DNA of 64,000 bases from Inquilinus limosus DSM 16000 (lineage in GTDB: Bacteria; Pseudomonadota; Alphaproteobacteria; DSM-16000; Inquilinaceae). The stretch spans positions 62,001 through 126,000 of the forward strand of contig NZ_AUHM01000014.1 of NCBI RefSeq assembly GCF_000423185.1. Reading direction: 5' to 3'. Shown piece after piece: positions 19,410-28,762 of this stretch. Both the position numbers and the translations under genes were made by a program. Below the pieces are notes generated by a model. That model was given only the letters and a program-made list of their open reading frames with translations. It had not been told where the DNA came from and ran no database searches. Each line of letters opens with the position of its first letter. The stretch's first letter is position 1.

Positions 19410-21011
19410 TCAGGCCGGCGGCGGCTCCGGGTGGAGCTGGTACAGCCAGGTCTCGGTCAGCGGCTGGTCGTTCAGGCGCAGGAAGAGGCGCAGCTCGACC
19501 GGGTCGCCGCCGTCGACGGCCAGGTCGAAGGTGGCGCGCCAGACATTGCCGTTCGGCACCGGCTCGCTGAACGACCGCTGGATGGTGCCGCGCGAGGCGG
19601 TCGCCACCACCTCCGGGAACACGCCGTAGGGGATCTGCCGCATCACCGCCGGGTTGTCGAATTCCACGACGATCTTGAAGACCCCGGGCGGGCGCGGCCT
19701 GCCCGGCTCCCCGCCGCGGCCGATCCGGGTGGCGATGGTGCGGGCGATGCCGCGGTCGGGATAGGGCTCGTCCGCCAGCCAGTGCAGCCGGTACGTCAGG
19801 TCGTGGCGGTCGCCGGCCGCCGCCTGACCCTCCGGCACCCAGAAGGCGACGATGTTGTCGTGGATCTCGTCGTCGGTCGGGATCTCGACCAGCTGGATGG
19901 CGCCGCGGCCGAAGGGCTGCAGCGGCTCGACCCACAGGCTGGGGCGGCGGTCGTAGAACACGCCGTCGAGATAATGGTCGAAGGCGCGGTCGCGCTGCAG
20001 CAGGCCGAAGCCGCGCGGGCTGCCGCCGGCGAAGCTCGACACCGTGATCGCGCGCGGGTTGTTCAGGGGCCGCCAGATCCGCTCGCCATCGGCGGTCCAG
20101 ATGGCGAGGCCGTCCGAATCATGCACCTCCGGCCGCCAGTCCAGCATCCGGCCGCGGCCGTATTCGCCGTACCAGAACATCGAGGTCAGCGGCGCCAGGC
20201 CGAGGCGGAACACCGGCTTCCGCAGGAACAATGACGCCTCGATCTCCATCACCACACCCTCGGTCCGGTGCAGGGTGAAGCGGTAGGCGCCGGCGATGCT
20301 GGGCCCGTCCAGCACGGCGCAGACAATGGCCGGCTGCGCCGGGTCCGGCGCCTCGGCGATGAAGAACTGGGTGAAGATCGGGAACTCCTCCGGCTTGCCG
20401 GGGGCGAAGACGTCGACCGCGACGCCGCGCGCCGACAGCCCGTACTGCCCCAGCGCTCCGATCGCCCGGAAATAGGAGGCGCCGAGGAAGGCGACCCAGT
20501 CCTGGGTGCGCCAGTCGTCGCGCCCGTGCCATTCCTGCAGGCGGAAGCCGGCGAAGCCGGAATCGGCCGGCAGCCGGCGGGCCGGGCTGTCCTGCGGCAT
20601 GTCGAAATAGCCCGGCTGGTACAGGATCTCGCGGGCGCTGCCGCCGCCGACCAGATACATCTGGACCGAGTCGCCGAAATAGCGGCCGAGATGGAAGAAG
20701 GTGGCCGGATAGGCGCCGCTGCCGTCGGCGAAGGGGGCGAGGTCGGTCTTGAACCGGATCTTGCCGTGGGCGTCGTAGTCGATCGCCTGGACCACATCCG
20801 GCGCCGGCTTGTAGGGCGGTTGGTAGGGCTGCGCCGCCAGCGCCTGGGCCCGGGCGACCAGCACCTCGTAGGAGAAGGGCGCGGCCGGGCCGAGGGCCAG
20901 CCCCTGCTGCTGCGCCGCGGCGTCACGGGCGGCGGCCGGCAGCCCGGCCAGCAGCGCGGCCGATCCGGCGGCGCGGAGCAGGGCGCGGCGATGGAGCCGG
21001 GTGGTGATCAT
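19410..21011 (-). CDS. opgD: Periplasmic glucan biosynthesis protein OpgD/MdoG family
   Basis: A 533-residue MdoG-family protein that takes part in osmoregulated periplasmic glucan synthesis or branching. The N-terminus has a twin-arginine-like leader (HRRALLRAAGSAALLAGLPAAA, Arg8-Arg9), which fits OpgD better than Sec-exported OpgG. Family segments include FSYEVLVARAQALAAQPYQPP, YDAHGKIRFK, PTSMFWYGEYGR-like LAPLTSMFWYGEYGRGR, VHDSDGLAIWTADGERIWRPLNNP and GFGLLQRDRAFDHYLDG. The ATG at 21009-21011 has a GGAGGACGC ribosome site; an in-frame ATG ten codons upstream lacks one. No opgH glucosyltransferase is adjacent. Family assignment is secure, the D versus G subtype less so. Confidence 0.92.
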   Translation of the reverse strand: MITTRLHRRALLRAAGSAALLAGLPAAARDAAAQQQGLALGPAAPFSYEVLVARAQALAAQPYQPPYKPAPDVVQAIDYDAHGKIRFKTDLAPFADGSGAYPATFFHLGRYFGDSVQMYLVGGGSAREILYQPGYFDMPQDSPARRLPADSGFAGFRLQEWHGRDDWRTQDWVAFLGASYFRAIGALGQYGLSARGVAVDVFAPGKPEEFPIFTQFFIAEAPDPAQPAIVCAVLDGPSIAGAYRFTLHRTEGVVMEIEASLFLRKPVFRLGLAPLTSMFWYGEYGRGRMLDWRPEVHDSDGLAIWTADGERIWRPLNNPRAITVSSFAGGSPRGFGLLQRDRAFDHYLDGVFYDRRPSLWVEPLQPFGRGAIQLVEIPTDDEIHDNIVAFWVPEGQAAAGDRHDLTYRLHWLADEPYPDRGIARTIATRIGRGGEPGRPRPPGVFKIVVEFDNPAVMRQIPYGVFPEVVATASRGTIQRSFSEPVPNGNVWRATFDLAVDGGDPVELRLFLRLNDQPLTETWLYQLHPEPPPA

Positions 21012-21133
21012 GCGTCCTCCATGGCCGGTGTCGAAGCCCACCTTACCTCAGGCCCGGCCGGCGGCACGAACAGGCTTTGACCGCGGCCGCACGGCGTCGT
21101 GAGATGGCGCCGGACAAAGAAGGGGAGGCGGGA

Positions 21134-22120
21134 ATGAGCCTGGTGCCGGTGATCGATCTGGCGCCCGCGGCGGCGGGAGAGGCGGGGCGGCGGCAGGTGG
21201 CCGATATGGTGGCGGAGGCCTGCGAGCGCGTCGGCTTCCTGGTCGTGACCGGCCATGGCGTGCCGGCGGCGGTGATCGACCGGGCCTGGGCGGCGACGCA
21301 GGCCTTCTTCGACCTGCCCGAGGCGACGAAGCGGACCGTGGTGATGCCGCGCCCCGGCTATCCCTACGGCTATTCGCCGGTGGCGGGGGAGAGCCTGGCC
21401 CGGTCGCTCGGCGACCGGCGGCCGCCGGACCTGAAGGAGAGCTTCTCGATCGGCCCGGCCGACCTGACGCCCCCGCCCGAGTCGGAGGACGCAGTGGCCT
21501 TCGCCTGGGCCGCCAATCTCTGGCCGGCCGAGCCGCCCGGCTTCCGCGACGCCATGCTGGCCTACTACCGGGAGCTGTCCGGCCTGGCCGGCCGGCTGAT
21601 GCGCCTTTTCGCCCTGGGCCTCGGCCTGCCGGAGAGCTTCTTCGACGGCCGGATCGACCGGGCGATCAGCGCGCTGCGCCTGCTGAACTATCCGGACCAG
21701 CCGGTGGCGCCGGAGCCGGGGCAGCTGCGCGCCGGCGCCCATACCGACTATGGTTCGCTCACCATCCTGCTGCCGCAGGACGCGCCGGGCGGGCTGGAGG
21801 TGCAAGGCCTGGACGGCACATGGCACGCCGTACCGACGGTGCCGGGCGGCTTCGTGATCAATCTCGGCGACCTGATGGCGCGCTGGACCAACGACCGCTG
21901 GCGGTCGACCCTGCATCGCGTCGTCAATCCGCCGCCGGATGCGGCGGGCTCGACCCGGCGCCAGTCGATCGCCTTCTTCCACCAGCCGAGCTGGGACGCG
22001 GAGATCGCCTGCCTGCCGACCTGCCTCGCGCCGGGCGAGACGCCCAGATATCCGCCGGTCCTGTCCGGCCCGCACCTGGCGTCGAAGTTCCGATCGACCG
22101 TGACTTTGACCGAGATCTAG
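21134..22120 (+). CDS. 2-oxoglutarate/Fe(II) oxygenase of the isopenicillin N synthase-like family
   Basis: A 328-residue non-heme iron oxygenase. The iron ligands are predicted as His203 and Asp205 (AHTDYGSLTIL) and His261 (TLHRVVNPP), and the 2-oxoglutarate-binding Arg276-x-Ser278 is in RRQSIAFF. The N-terminal DIOX_N part reads VPVIDLAPAAAGE...CERVGFLVVTGHGVP. The start ATG follows GGAGGCGGGA. Relatives hydroxylate or desaturate varied small molecules, and the substrate cannot be inferred. It is divergent from opgD and followed by an intergenic repeat. Confidence 0.9.
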   Translation: MSLVPVIDLAPAAAGEAGRRQVADMVAEACERVGFLVVTGHGVPAAVIDRAWAATQAFFDLPEATKRTVVMPRPGYPYGYSPVAGESLARSLGDRRPPDLKESFSIGPADLTPPPESEDAVAFAWAANLWPAEPPGFRDAMLAYYRELSGLAGRLMRLFALGLGLPESFFDGRIDRAISALRLLNYPDQPVAPEPGQLRAGAHTDYGSLTILLPQDAPGGLEVQGLDGTWHAVPTVPGGFVINLGDLMARWTNDRWRSTLHRVVNPPPDAAGSTRRQSIAFFHQPSWDAEIACLPTCLAPGETPRYPPVLSGPHLASKFRSTVTLTEI

Positions 22121-22148
22121 CTCGATGGCCGAGCGGATCAGCCTCTCT

Positions 22149-22233
22149 CGTCATTGCGAGGAGGCGAAGCCGACGAAGCAATCCAGGGCCGGCTCGTGCG
22201 GCCCTGGATTGCTTCGCTGCGCTCGCAATGACG
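22149..22233. repeat. CGTCATTGCGAG palindromic repeat, copy 1
   Basis: An 85-bp imperfect palindrome: left arm CGTCATTGCGAGGAGGCGAA, right arm GCTTCGCTGCGCTCGCAATGACGG, with GCAATCCAGGGCC/GGCCCTGGATTGC as the inner arms. It lies between the convergent 2OG-oxygenase and SDHAF4 genes. It has the same orientation as the copy at 62832 and is inverted relative to the copy at 61814. Confidence 0.9.
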
Positions 22234-22256
22234 GTTTGGGTTTGGCGCTGCTAGCG

Positions 22257-22445
22257 TCAGAAATCGGAGCAGCGGCCGTTGACATCCCAGTCGCCGTAGC
22301 GGGTCGGCTCGGGTCCCTTCGGGCCGCCGATCTCGCCGGGCTTCTGCGGCACGATCTCGACCGGCGCGCCGGTGCGCGGGTCGATGCGCTCGGCCAGCTC
22401 CTGGGGCGACAGCGGCTTGGCGGCGGGGGTCTCGGTCTCGCTCAT
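22257..22445 (-). CDS. DUF1674 / SDHAF4-like succinate dehydrogenase assembly factor
   Basis: A 62-residue protein ending in the conserved block GPKGPEPTRYGDWDVNGRCSDF (positions 41-62), diagnostic of the DUF1674/SDHAF4 family. These proteins assist maturation of the flavinylated SdhA subunit. The ATG at 22443-22445 gives the expected small size; the longer frame upstream overlaps htpX on the other strand and is not coding. It is divergent from htpX, a neighbourhood often seen in alphaproteobacteria. Confidence 0.88.
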   Translation of the reverse strand: MSETETPAAKPLSPQELAERIDPRTGAPVEIVPQKPGEIGGPKGPEPTRYGDWDVNGRCSDF

Positions 22446-22538
22446 CCCCCCGATATGGCGAAGCGCGGCAACCGTGTCCAGGCTTGATCGAAGCGGCGCC
22501 GGGGCCATCTGATCCGGGACGAGACCGCGGAGGAACCG

Positions 22539-23408
22539 ATGTCGGGCTATATCCGCACGGCGATGCTGCTGGCGGCCCTGACCGCGCTGTTCATGGCGGC
22601 GGGCTGGCTGCTGGGCGGGCAGGGCGGAATGATGATCGCGCTTCTGGTGGCGCTGGGCATGAACCTGTTCGCCTATTGGAACGCCGACAAGATGGTGCTG
22701 CGCATGCACAATGCGCGCGAGGTCGACGCCCGCACCGCGCCCGACTTCTACAACCTCGTCGCCCAGCTGGCCGAGCAGGCGCAGCTGCCGATGCCGCGGG
22801 TCTATCTGATCGACACCGACCAGCCGAACGCCTTCGCCACCGGCCGCAACCCGCAGAACGCCGCGGTCGCCGCCACCACCGGCCTCCTGCGCCGGCTATC
22901 GGCGGAGGAGGTGGCGGGCGTGATGGCGCATGAGCTGGCGCATGTGCGCAACCGCGACACGCTGATCATGACGATCACCGCGACGATCGCCGGCGCCCTG
23001 TCGATGCTGGCCAATTTCGGCCTGTTCTTCGGCGGCGGCGACAACCGCAACAACCCGCTCGGCTTCATCGGCGTGATCCTGACCGTGGTGCTGGCGCCGA
23101 TCGCCGCCATGTTGGTGCAGATGGCGATCAGCCGCTCGCGCGAATACGAGGCCGACCGGATCGGGGCCGAGATCTGCGGCCGGCCGCTGTGGCTGGCCTC
23201 GGCGCTGGAAAAGATCGAAGCCTTCGCCAAGCGGATCGATTACGGTGCGGCAGAGCGGAATCCCGCCACCGCCCATATGTTCATCATCAATCCGCTCCAC
23301 GCCCATGCGGTCGACAGCCTGTTCTCGACACACCCCTCGACCGCGAACCGCGTCGCCGCGCTGCGCCGCATGGCCGGCATGGCCCAGGCCAGCGGGCCGT
23401 GGGGGTGA
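22539..23408 (+). CDS. htpX: Membrane zinc metalloprotease HtpX
   Basis: A 289-residue M48B protease for quality control of inner-membrane proteins. Hydrophobic segments lie at about 5-40 and 145-200. The zinc motif HELAH has its ligands at His131 and His135 and the catalytic Glu132, within [15 protein letters not shown]. The third ligand region is [13 protein letters not shown]. The ATG follows GGAGGAACCG. It stands divergently from the SDHAF4 gene, and a palindromic repeat follows its stop. Confidence 0.95.
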   Translation: MSGYIRTAMLLAALTALFMAAGWLLGGQGGMMIALLVALGMNLFAYWNADKMVLRMHNAREVDARTAPDFYNLVAQLAEQAQLPMPRVYLIDTDQPNAFATGRNPQNAAVAATTGLLRRLSAEEVAGVMAHELAHVRNRDTLIMTITATIAGALSMLANFGLFFGGGDNRNNPLGFIGVILTVVLAPIAAMLVQMAISRSREYEADRIGAEICGRPLWLASALEKIEAFAKRIDYGAAERNPATAHMFIINPLHAHAVDSLFSTHPSTANRVAALRRMAGMAQASGPWG

Positions 23409-23420
23409 AATTGAAAACCT

Positions 23421-23579
23421 GCCCCTCCCCTTGCGGGAGAGGGGCAGGGGGAGGGGGCTGTCGAGCGTAGAGCGCAGGCGCTTCCGGAGTGATCGGCAAA
23501 TCGCTTCGCATCATCCCTGCGAGCACCGCTTCCCCGGCGTGAACCCCCTCCCCCTACCCCCTCCCGCGAGGGGAGGGGG
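23421..23579. repeat. C/G-rich composite palindromic repeat between htpX and the MFS gene
   Basis: A 159-bp element bounded by GCCCCTCCCC/GGGAGAGGGGC (23421-23445) and CCCCCTCCC/GGGAGGGGG (23557-23579). A long inverted pair, GGGGGAGGGGG against CCCCCTCCCCC, links both halves. The middle about 85 bp is less symmetric. The design recalls the CCTCTCCCGC element at 6056 and 53052, but the sequence is not homologous in detail. Confidence 0.8.
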
Positions 23580-23621
23580 AGAGTTCAAACCATCCGTTCT
23601 TATCCATCGGAGGCCCCGCCG

Positions 23622-24911
23622 GTGACCGCCGAGGCCGCCTCCGCCCCGCCCGCCGGCTCGCGGGCCGCGATCTTCGGCTGGTGCCTCTACGACTGGGCGA
23701 TGAGCGCCTTCAACACGGTCATCGGCACCTTCGTCTTCTCGGTCTATTTCACCAAAGGCATCGTCGGCGACGCCGACCGCGGCGCGGCGCTGTGGGGCGT
23801 CGCGGCCGGCAGCGCGGGCATCGCCGTCGCCTTGCTCAGCCCGGTGCTGGGCGCGGTCGCCGATCACGGCGGCCGGCGCAAGGCCTGGCTCGCCGCCTGC
23901 GTCGCCGCGGCGGTGGTGCCGACGGCGCTGCTGTGGTTCGCGGCGCCGGAACCGTCCTGGATCCTGCCGGCGATGGTGCTGGTCGGCCTCGCCACCATCG
24001 CCTTCGAGCTGTCCTACGTCTTCTACAACGCCCTGCTGATCGACGTCGCGCCGCCCGGGAAGCTGGGCCGCGTCTCCGGCTGGGGCTGGGGGCTCGGCTA
24101 TTTCGGCGGGCTGCTGTGCCTCGTCATCGCCCTGTTCGGCCTGATCGGCTTCGGCGGCGCCGCGCCGCTGCTGCCGCTGCCGGCGGTGGACTCGGCAGGC
24201 CCGCGCGCCACCGGGCCGCTGGTGGCCCTGTGGTGGCTGGTCTTCGCCCTGCCGCTGCTGCTGCTGGTCCGCGAACGGCCGGGCGGCGCCCCGATCAGGG
24301 CAGCGATCCGCCGCGGCCTCGACGATCTGTGGCGCACCCTCGAATCGCTGCCGGGCCGGGGCAACCTGGTGCGGTTCCTGGTCGGCAGCGCGATCTATCG
24401 CGAAGGCTTCAACATGCTGTTCGCCTTCGGCGGGATCTACGCCGCGGGCGCGCTGGGTCTCGATTTCGGCCAGCTGGTGCTGTTCGCGATCGGCCTCAAC
24501 GTCACCTCCGGCGTCGGGTCGGTGCTGTTCGCCTGGGTCGACGACGCGATCGGGTCGAAGCCGACGATCCTGATCGCGATCGTCGGGCTCGTCGTCCTCG
24601 GCGTGCCGATCATCCTGGTCACCGACCCGGTGTGGTTCATCGGCCTGGCCCTGGTGCTGGGCCTGTTCCTGGGGCCGGCGCAGGCGGCCAGCCGCACCTT
24701 GATGGGCCGTCTCGCCCCCGTGGGCGGCGAGGCCGAGGCCTACGGTCTCTACGGCCTGACCGGTCGCGCCACCGGCTTCGTCGGCCCTTGGCTGTTCGCC
24801 GCCGCCACCGCCGCCTTCGCCACCCAGCGCGCCGGCGTGGCGGCGATCGTCGTGCTGTTCGCGCTCGGCGGCCTGATCGTGGCCACGGTGCGGGAGCCGG
24901 CGCGGGGCTGA
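23622..24911 (+). CDS. UMF1-type major facilitator transporter
   Basis: A 429-residue membrane protein with about 12 helices that resembles the Vacuole effluxer Atg22-like / UMF1 MFS family. The start region FGWCLYDWAMSAFNTVIGTFVFSVYFTKGI is typical, and a GAVADHGGRRKAWLA loop lies between helices 2 and 3. The start is GTG at 23622, supported by an ATCGGAGG ribosome site 8 bp upstream. Transported substrate unknown. It is flanked by a repeat upstream and the DUF898 gene downstream. Confidence 0.88.
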   Translation: MTAEAASAPPAGSRAAIFGWCLYDWAMSAFNTVIGTFVFSVYFTKGIVGDADRGAALWGVAAGSAGIAVALLSPVLGAVADHGGRRKAWLAACVAAAVVPTALLWFAAPEPSWILPAMVLVGLATIAFELSYVFYNALLIDVAPPGKLGRVSGWGWGLGYFGGLLCLVIALFGLIGFGGAAPLLPLPAVDSAGPRATGPLVALWWLVFALPLLLLVRERPGGAPIRAAIRRGLDDLWRTLESLPGRGNLVRFLVGSAIYREGFNMLFAFGGIYAAGALGLDFGQLVLFAIGLNVTSGVGSVLFAWVDDAIGSKPTILIAIVGLVVLGVPIILVTDPVWFIGLALVLGLFLGPAQAASRTLMGRLAPVGGEAEAYGLYGLTGRATGFVGPWLFAAATAAFATQRAGVAAIVVLFALGGLIVATVREPARG

Positions 24912-24980
24912 TATCAACAATTTGACAGATCTCCCCGCTTTCAGGAATGCTGTCCGCATTGGCGGGGGGAGACCTGCAAA

Positions 24981-26069
24981 ATGGCGATTGCGGATATGGC
25001 GCCCGTGACCGGGCGCGTTCGTTACGACGGCAGCCGGTTCGGAATCGGCGGGCTGTTTCTGAAGACGATGCTGCTGTCCGTGGTGACGCTCGGCATCTAC
25101 AATTTCTGGGGCCGGACGCAGATCCGGCGGGCGATCTGGGGCGCCGTCAGCGTCGACGGCGAGCCCTTCGAATACACCGGCACCGGCAAGGAGCTGTTCT
25201 TCGGCTTCCTCAAGGCCATCGCCGTCCTGATCGGCCTCGGCGTGGTGCTGGCCGGCATCGGTTTCATTCTGGGCAGGCTGCTTCAGTCCAGGGTGGCCCT
25301 GCCGGTGTCGATGGCGGCGTTCTACCTGATCGTGGCGGTGCTCGCGGTCGCCGCGGTGTATCTCGCCACGCGCTACCGCCTGTCGCGCACGCTGTGGCGC
25401 GGCATCCGATTCGGCCTCGACGGCACGGCGCGCCAATTCGTCCTCGGCACCATCGGCTATTCGCTGCTGACGGTGGTGACGCTCGGCATCTGCATGCCGC
25501 TGCTGCGGACCTGGCAGGCCCGGACGATCGTCAACAATGCGCGCTACGGCACCGTGCCCTTCCGCATGGAGGCGCGGGGGGCGAAGCTGATCTGGCCCTG
25601 GATCCTGACCATGCTGCTGGCGGGGCCGACCCTCGGCATCATGCTGGTGTGGTACCGGGTGCGTGAGTTCCGCTACTGGTCCTCCACGGTCAGCATCGCC
25701 GGGCTGAAGCTCGAGGGGCGTCTTCGTCTGGGCCAGGTGCTGGGGCCGACGATCCTGCTCGCCGTCATCACCATCGCCATCTTCGCCGCCCTCCTCGTGC
25801 CGACCATGCTCGATGTGATCGAAGCGGCCCGCACGCACACGCCGCCGCCGCCGTCCACATCCGCGCTGACGATCATCGGCATCTGGCTCTATGTGGCGCT
25901 GGCGCCGACGATCGGCTTCGTCGTCCTCGGCCATCCGGTGCTGAAGGCCAGCTGCGAGACCATGGCGATCGGCGGCGCGCTGGATCTGGAGGCGGTGGCG
26001 CAGTCCTCCGACGCCGGCCCGCGCACCGGCGAGGGGCTGTTCGCCCTGCTCGACGGCGGCGGGCTGTGA
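24981..26069 (+). CDS. DUF898 (YjgN-type) membrane protein
   Basis: A 362-residue polytopic protein. Duplicated motifs typical of DUF898 are visible: FGIGGLFLKTMLLSVVTLGIYNFWGRTQIRRAIWG at about 14-48 and QFVLGTIGYSLLTVVTLGICMPLLRTWQARTIVNNARYG at about 152-192. Function unknown. The stop overlaps the GTG start of the M48 peptidase gene by 4 bp, so the two are translationally coupled. Pairing of this family with an M48-type peptidase is recurrent in proteobacteria, suggesting that they work together in the membrane. Confidence 0.9.
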   Translation: MAIADMAPVTGRVRYDGSRFGIGGLFLKTMLLSVVTLGIYNFWGRTQIRRAIWGAVSVDGEPFEYTGTGKELFFGFLKAIAVLIGLGVVLAGIGFILGRLLQSRVALPVSMAAFYLIVAVLAVAAVYLATRYRLSRTLWRGIRFGLDGTARQFVLGTIGYSLLTVVTLGICMPLLRTWQARTIVNNARYGTVPFRMEARGAKLIWPWILTMLLAGPTLGIMLVWYRVREFRYWSSTVSIAGLKLEGRLRLGQVLGPTILLAVITIAIFAALLVPTMLDVIEAARTHTPPPPSTSALTIIGIWLYVALAPTIGFVVLGHPVLKASCETMAIGGALDLEAVAQSSDAGPRTGEGLFALLDGGGL

Positions 26070-27115
26070 CCGTCGGACCCTGGTCCGGCCGCTATTCGGA
26101 CGGGAGGACGGCGCGGATAACGCCCGTCCGCGCCACGGTCGCGGCGGACAGGCTGGTGATCGCGGGCGAGGACGGCACGATCCTGGCCGAATGGCCGCTC
26201 GGTTCGCTGGATCTGGCGGGCCGGGCGGCGGCGCCGGTCCGGCTGCGGTCCGAGGAGGGCGGCGACGCCCGGCTGACCCTCGACGACCCCGCGGCCCTGC
26301 CGGGGCTGCGCGCGGCCGGCGCCCGCCTCGGCGGGCCTGAGGCCGGAAGCGGCCGGACCATCCTGTTCTGGACCCTGGGGCTGGCCGCGGTGATCGGCGC
26401 CGTGCTGCTGCTCCTGCCGCAGCTGTCCGCGTCGATCGCCACGCTGGTGCCGATCGAGGACGAGGCCTCGCTCGGCGACACGGTGGCGGACAGCATCGAG
26501 GCGATGCTCCGCCACCCGGATGCGTGCAACGGTGCGGAGGGCCGGGCGGCGGTGGATGCCCTGGCGCGGCGCCTGCTGGCGGGGCAGCAATCCCCGTACC
26601 GGTTCCGGGTCGAGGTGCTGGACAGCGACGTGCCCAACGCCCTGGCGGCGCCGGGCGGCCGGATCCTGGTGTTCCGCGGCCTGATCGACCGCATGGAAGA
26701 CCCCGACGAGTTCGCCGGCGTCCTGGCGCACGAGATGGGGCATGTGCTGCACCGGCACGGGCTGCAGGGCATCATCCGCCAGCAGGGGCTCTCGATCCTG
26801 GCGATGCTGACCGGCGGGTCGGATCTCAGCCGGCTCGGCCAGGCCGGGTCGGAGCTGGTGGCCCTGTCCTATTCCCGCAGCTTCGAGCGCGAGGCGGACG
26901 AGACCGCGCTGCGGCTCCTGGCCGGGGCCGGGCTGCGCCGCGACGGGCTCTCAACGCTGTTCCATCGTCTCGCCGAGGACGCCGGCGGAGGACCGGCCTT
27001 CCTGGCCACCCACCCGCCGCTGGAGGAGCGCGCCCTGCTCGACACGCCGGACACGGCCGGCGCTTCGGCGATGAGCGACGCCGAATGGCGGGCGGTGCGG
27101 GAGATGTGCGACTGA
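26066..27115 (+). CDS. M48-family zinc metalloprotease, partner of the DUF898 protein
   Basis: A 349-residue protein with a membrane helix at about 102-125 (TILFWTLGLAAVIGAVLLLLPQL) and a C-terminal M48 peptidase domain. The zinc motif HEMGH has His222, Glu223 and His226, within VLAHEMGHVLHRHG, followed by SFEREADETALRLL with the third ligand. The first about 90 residues form a small cytoplasmic beta-rich domain. The start is a GTG overlapping the upstream stop (GTGA). Its substrate is unknown; coupling with DUF898 suggests a two-component membrane system. Confidence 0.9.
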   Translation: MTVGPWSGRYSDGRTARITPVRATVAADRLVIAGEDGTILAEWPLGSLDLAGRAAAPVRLRSEEGGDARLTLDDPAALPGLRAAGARLGGPEAGSGRTILFWTLGLAAVIGAVLLLLPQLSASIATLVPIEDEASLGDTVADSIEAMLRHPDACNGAEGRAAVDALARRLLAGQQSPYRFRVEVLDSDVPNALAAPGGRILVFRGLIDRMEDPDEFAGVLAHEMGHVLHRHGLQGIIRQQGLSILAMLTGGSDLSRLGQAGSELVALSYSRSFEREADETALRLLAGAGLRRDGLSTLFHRLAEDAGGGPAFLATHPPLEERALLDTPDTAGASAMSDAEWRAVREMCD

Positions 27116-27121
27116 CGCCTG

Positions 27122-28702
27122 TCAGTGCCGGAAGTGCCGGCGCCCCGTGAACACCATGGCGATGCCGGCCTGGTCGGCGGCCTCGATGACCTCGAGGTCG
27201 CGCATCGAGCCGCCGGGCTGGATCACCGCCGTGGCGCCGGCCTCGACCAGGGCCAGGAGGCCGTCGGCGAAGGGGAAGAAGGCCTCCGACGCCGCCACCG
27301 AGCCGGCGATGCGCGAGCCGGTCTCGCCCGCGGCCTGGGCCGCCTCTGCCGACTTCGACACTGCGATCTTGACGCTGTCCACCCGGCTCATCTGCCCGGC
27401 GCCGATGCCGACCGTGGCGCGGCCCTTGGCGAAGACGATGGCGTTGGAGCGGACATGCTTCGCCACCTGGGTCGCGAACAGCAGGTCTTCGATCTGCTGC
27501 GGGGTCGGCGCCTTGCGGGTGACCAGCTTCAATTCCGACGCCTCCGGCGCCGCGTCGTCGCGGGTCTGGGTCAGGAAGCCGCCGGCGACGCTGCGCAGCA
27601 CGCGGCGGCGCTGCTTCGGGTCCTGGACCCCGCCGGTCTTCAGCACGCGGAGATTGGCCTTGGCGGCGAAGGCGGCCGCGGCTTCCGGCTCGACATCCGG
27701 CGCGATCACCACCTCGGCGAACAGCGCGGTGATCGCCTGCGCCGTGGCGCCGTCGATCGGCCGGTTGGCGGCGATGATGCCGCCGAAGGCGCTGACCGGG
27801 TCGCAGGCCAGCGCTTTGGCATAGGCCTCGCTGAGCGTGGCGGCGACGGCGACGCCGCAGGGGTTGGCGTGCTTAACGATGACGACCGCGGGCTCGGTGA
27901 ACTCCGACACCGCCTCGAAGGCCGCATCGGCGTCGAGGATGTTGTTGTAGCTCAGCTCCTTGCCCTGCAACTGGTCGGCCGTGGCAGGGCCGGGCACGGC
28001 CGGGCCGCTCAGATACAGCGCGGCGGCCTGGTGCGGGTTCTCGCCGTAGCGCAGCGTCTCCGCCAGCTTGCCGGACAGCGACAGGCGCGGCGGGAAGGTC
28101 TCGCCCTCGACCTCGGCGAACCAGCCGGCGATCGCCGCGTCATAGGCGGCGGTGCGGGCGAAGGCGGCGGCGGCCAGGCGGCGGCGGGTCGGGCCCAGGG
28201 TGCCACCGTTGGCGGCGATTTCCAGGCGCAGTGGCTCGTAGTCGACCGGCGAGGTGACGACCGCGACGAAGGCGTGGTTCTTGGCCGCGGCGCGGGTCAT
28301 GGCCGGGCCGCCGATGTCGATGTTCTCGACGCAGTCGTCGAAATCGCCGCCGCGGGCCACCGTCGCCTCGAACGGGTAGAGGTTCGAGACCAGCAGGTCG
28401 ATCGGCGCGATGCCGTAGTCGGTCATCGCCTCGAGATGCTCGTCGCTGTCGCGCCGGGCCAGGAGGCCGCCATGGATCTTCGGGTGCAGGGTCTTGACCC
28501 GCCCGTCCATGATCTCGGGGAAGCCGGTATGGGCCGAGACCTCCTTGACCGGGATCCCGGCCTCGGCCAGCGCCTTGAAGGAGCCGCCGGTCGACAGGAT
28601 CTCGACCCCGCGTTCGGCCAGGAACCGGGCGAACTCGACGATGCCGGTCTTGTCGGAGACGGAGATCAGCGCGCGGCGGATCGGCAGGGCGGCTTCGGTC
28701 AT
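27122..28702 (-). CDS. purH: Bifunctional AICAR formyltransferase / IMP cyclohydrolase
   Basis: Catalyses the last two steps of IMP synthesis: transfer of a formyl group from 10-formyl-THF to AICAR, then ring closure. The 526-residue length is typical. The N-terminal MGS-like IMP cyclohydrolase part begins [33 protein letters not shown]. The formyltransferase half includes [32 protein letters not shown] and SDAFFPF-like [12 protein letters not shown]. It is convergent with the M48 gene (6-bp gap) and lies downstream of the AAC(3)-like and heparinase-like genes on the same strand. Confidence 0.98.
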   Translation of the reverse strand: MTEAALPIRRALISVSDKTGIVEFARFLAERGVEILSTGGSFKALAEAGIPVKEVSAHTGFPEIMDGRVKTLHPKIHGGLLARRDSDEHLEAMTDYGIAPIDLLVSNLYPFEATVARGGDFDDCVENIDIGGPAMTRAAAKNHAFVAVVTSPVDYEPLRLEIAANGGTLGPTRRRLAAAAFARTAAYDAAIAGWFAEVEGETFPPRLSLSGKLAETLRYGENPHQAAALYLSGPAVPGPATADQLQGKELSYNNILDADAAFEAVSEFTEPAVVIVKHANPCGVAVAATLSEAYAKALACDPVSAFGGIIAANRPIDGATAQAITALFAEVVIAPDVEPEAAAAFAAKANLRVLKTGGVQDPKQRRRVLRSVAGGFLTQTRDDAAPEASELKLVTRKAPTPQQIEDLLFATQVAKHVRSNAIVFAKGRATVGIGAGQMSRVDSVKIAVSKSAEAAQAAGETGSRIAGSVAASEAFFPFADGLLALVEAGATAVIQPGGSMRDLEVIEAADQAGIAMVFTGRRHFRH

Positions 28703-28762
28703 GGCGGGCTCCCGGGCAAAAGTGGCCCGTCTTTAGACCCGCACGGACAGGTTGTCGACCGT

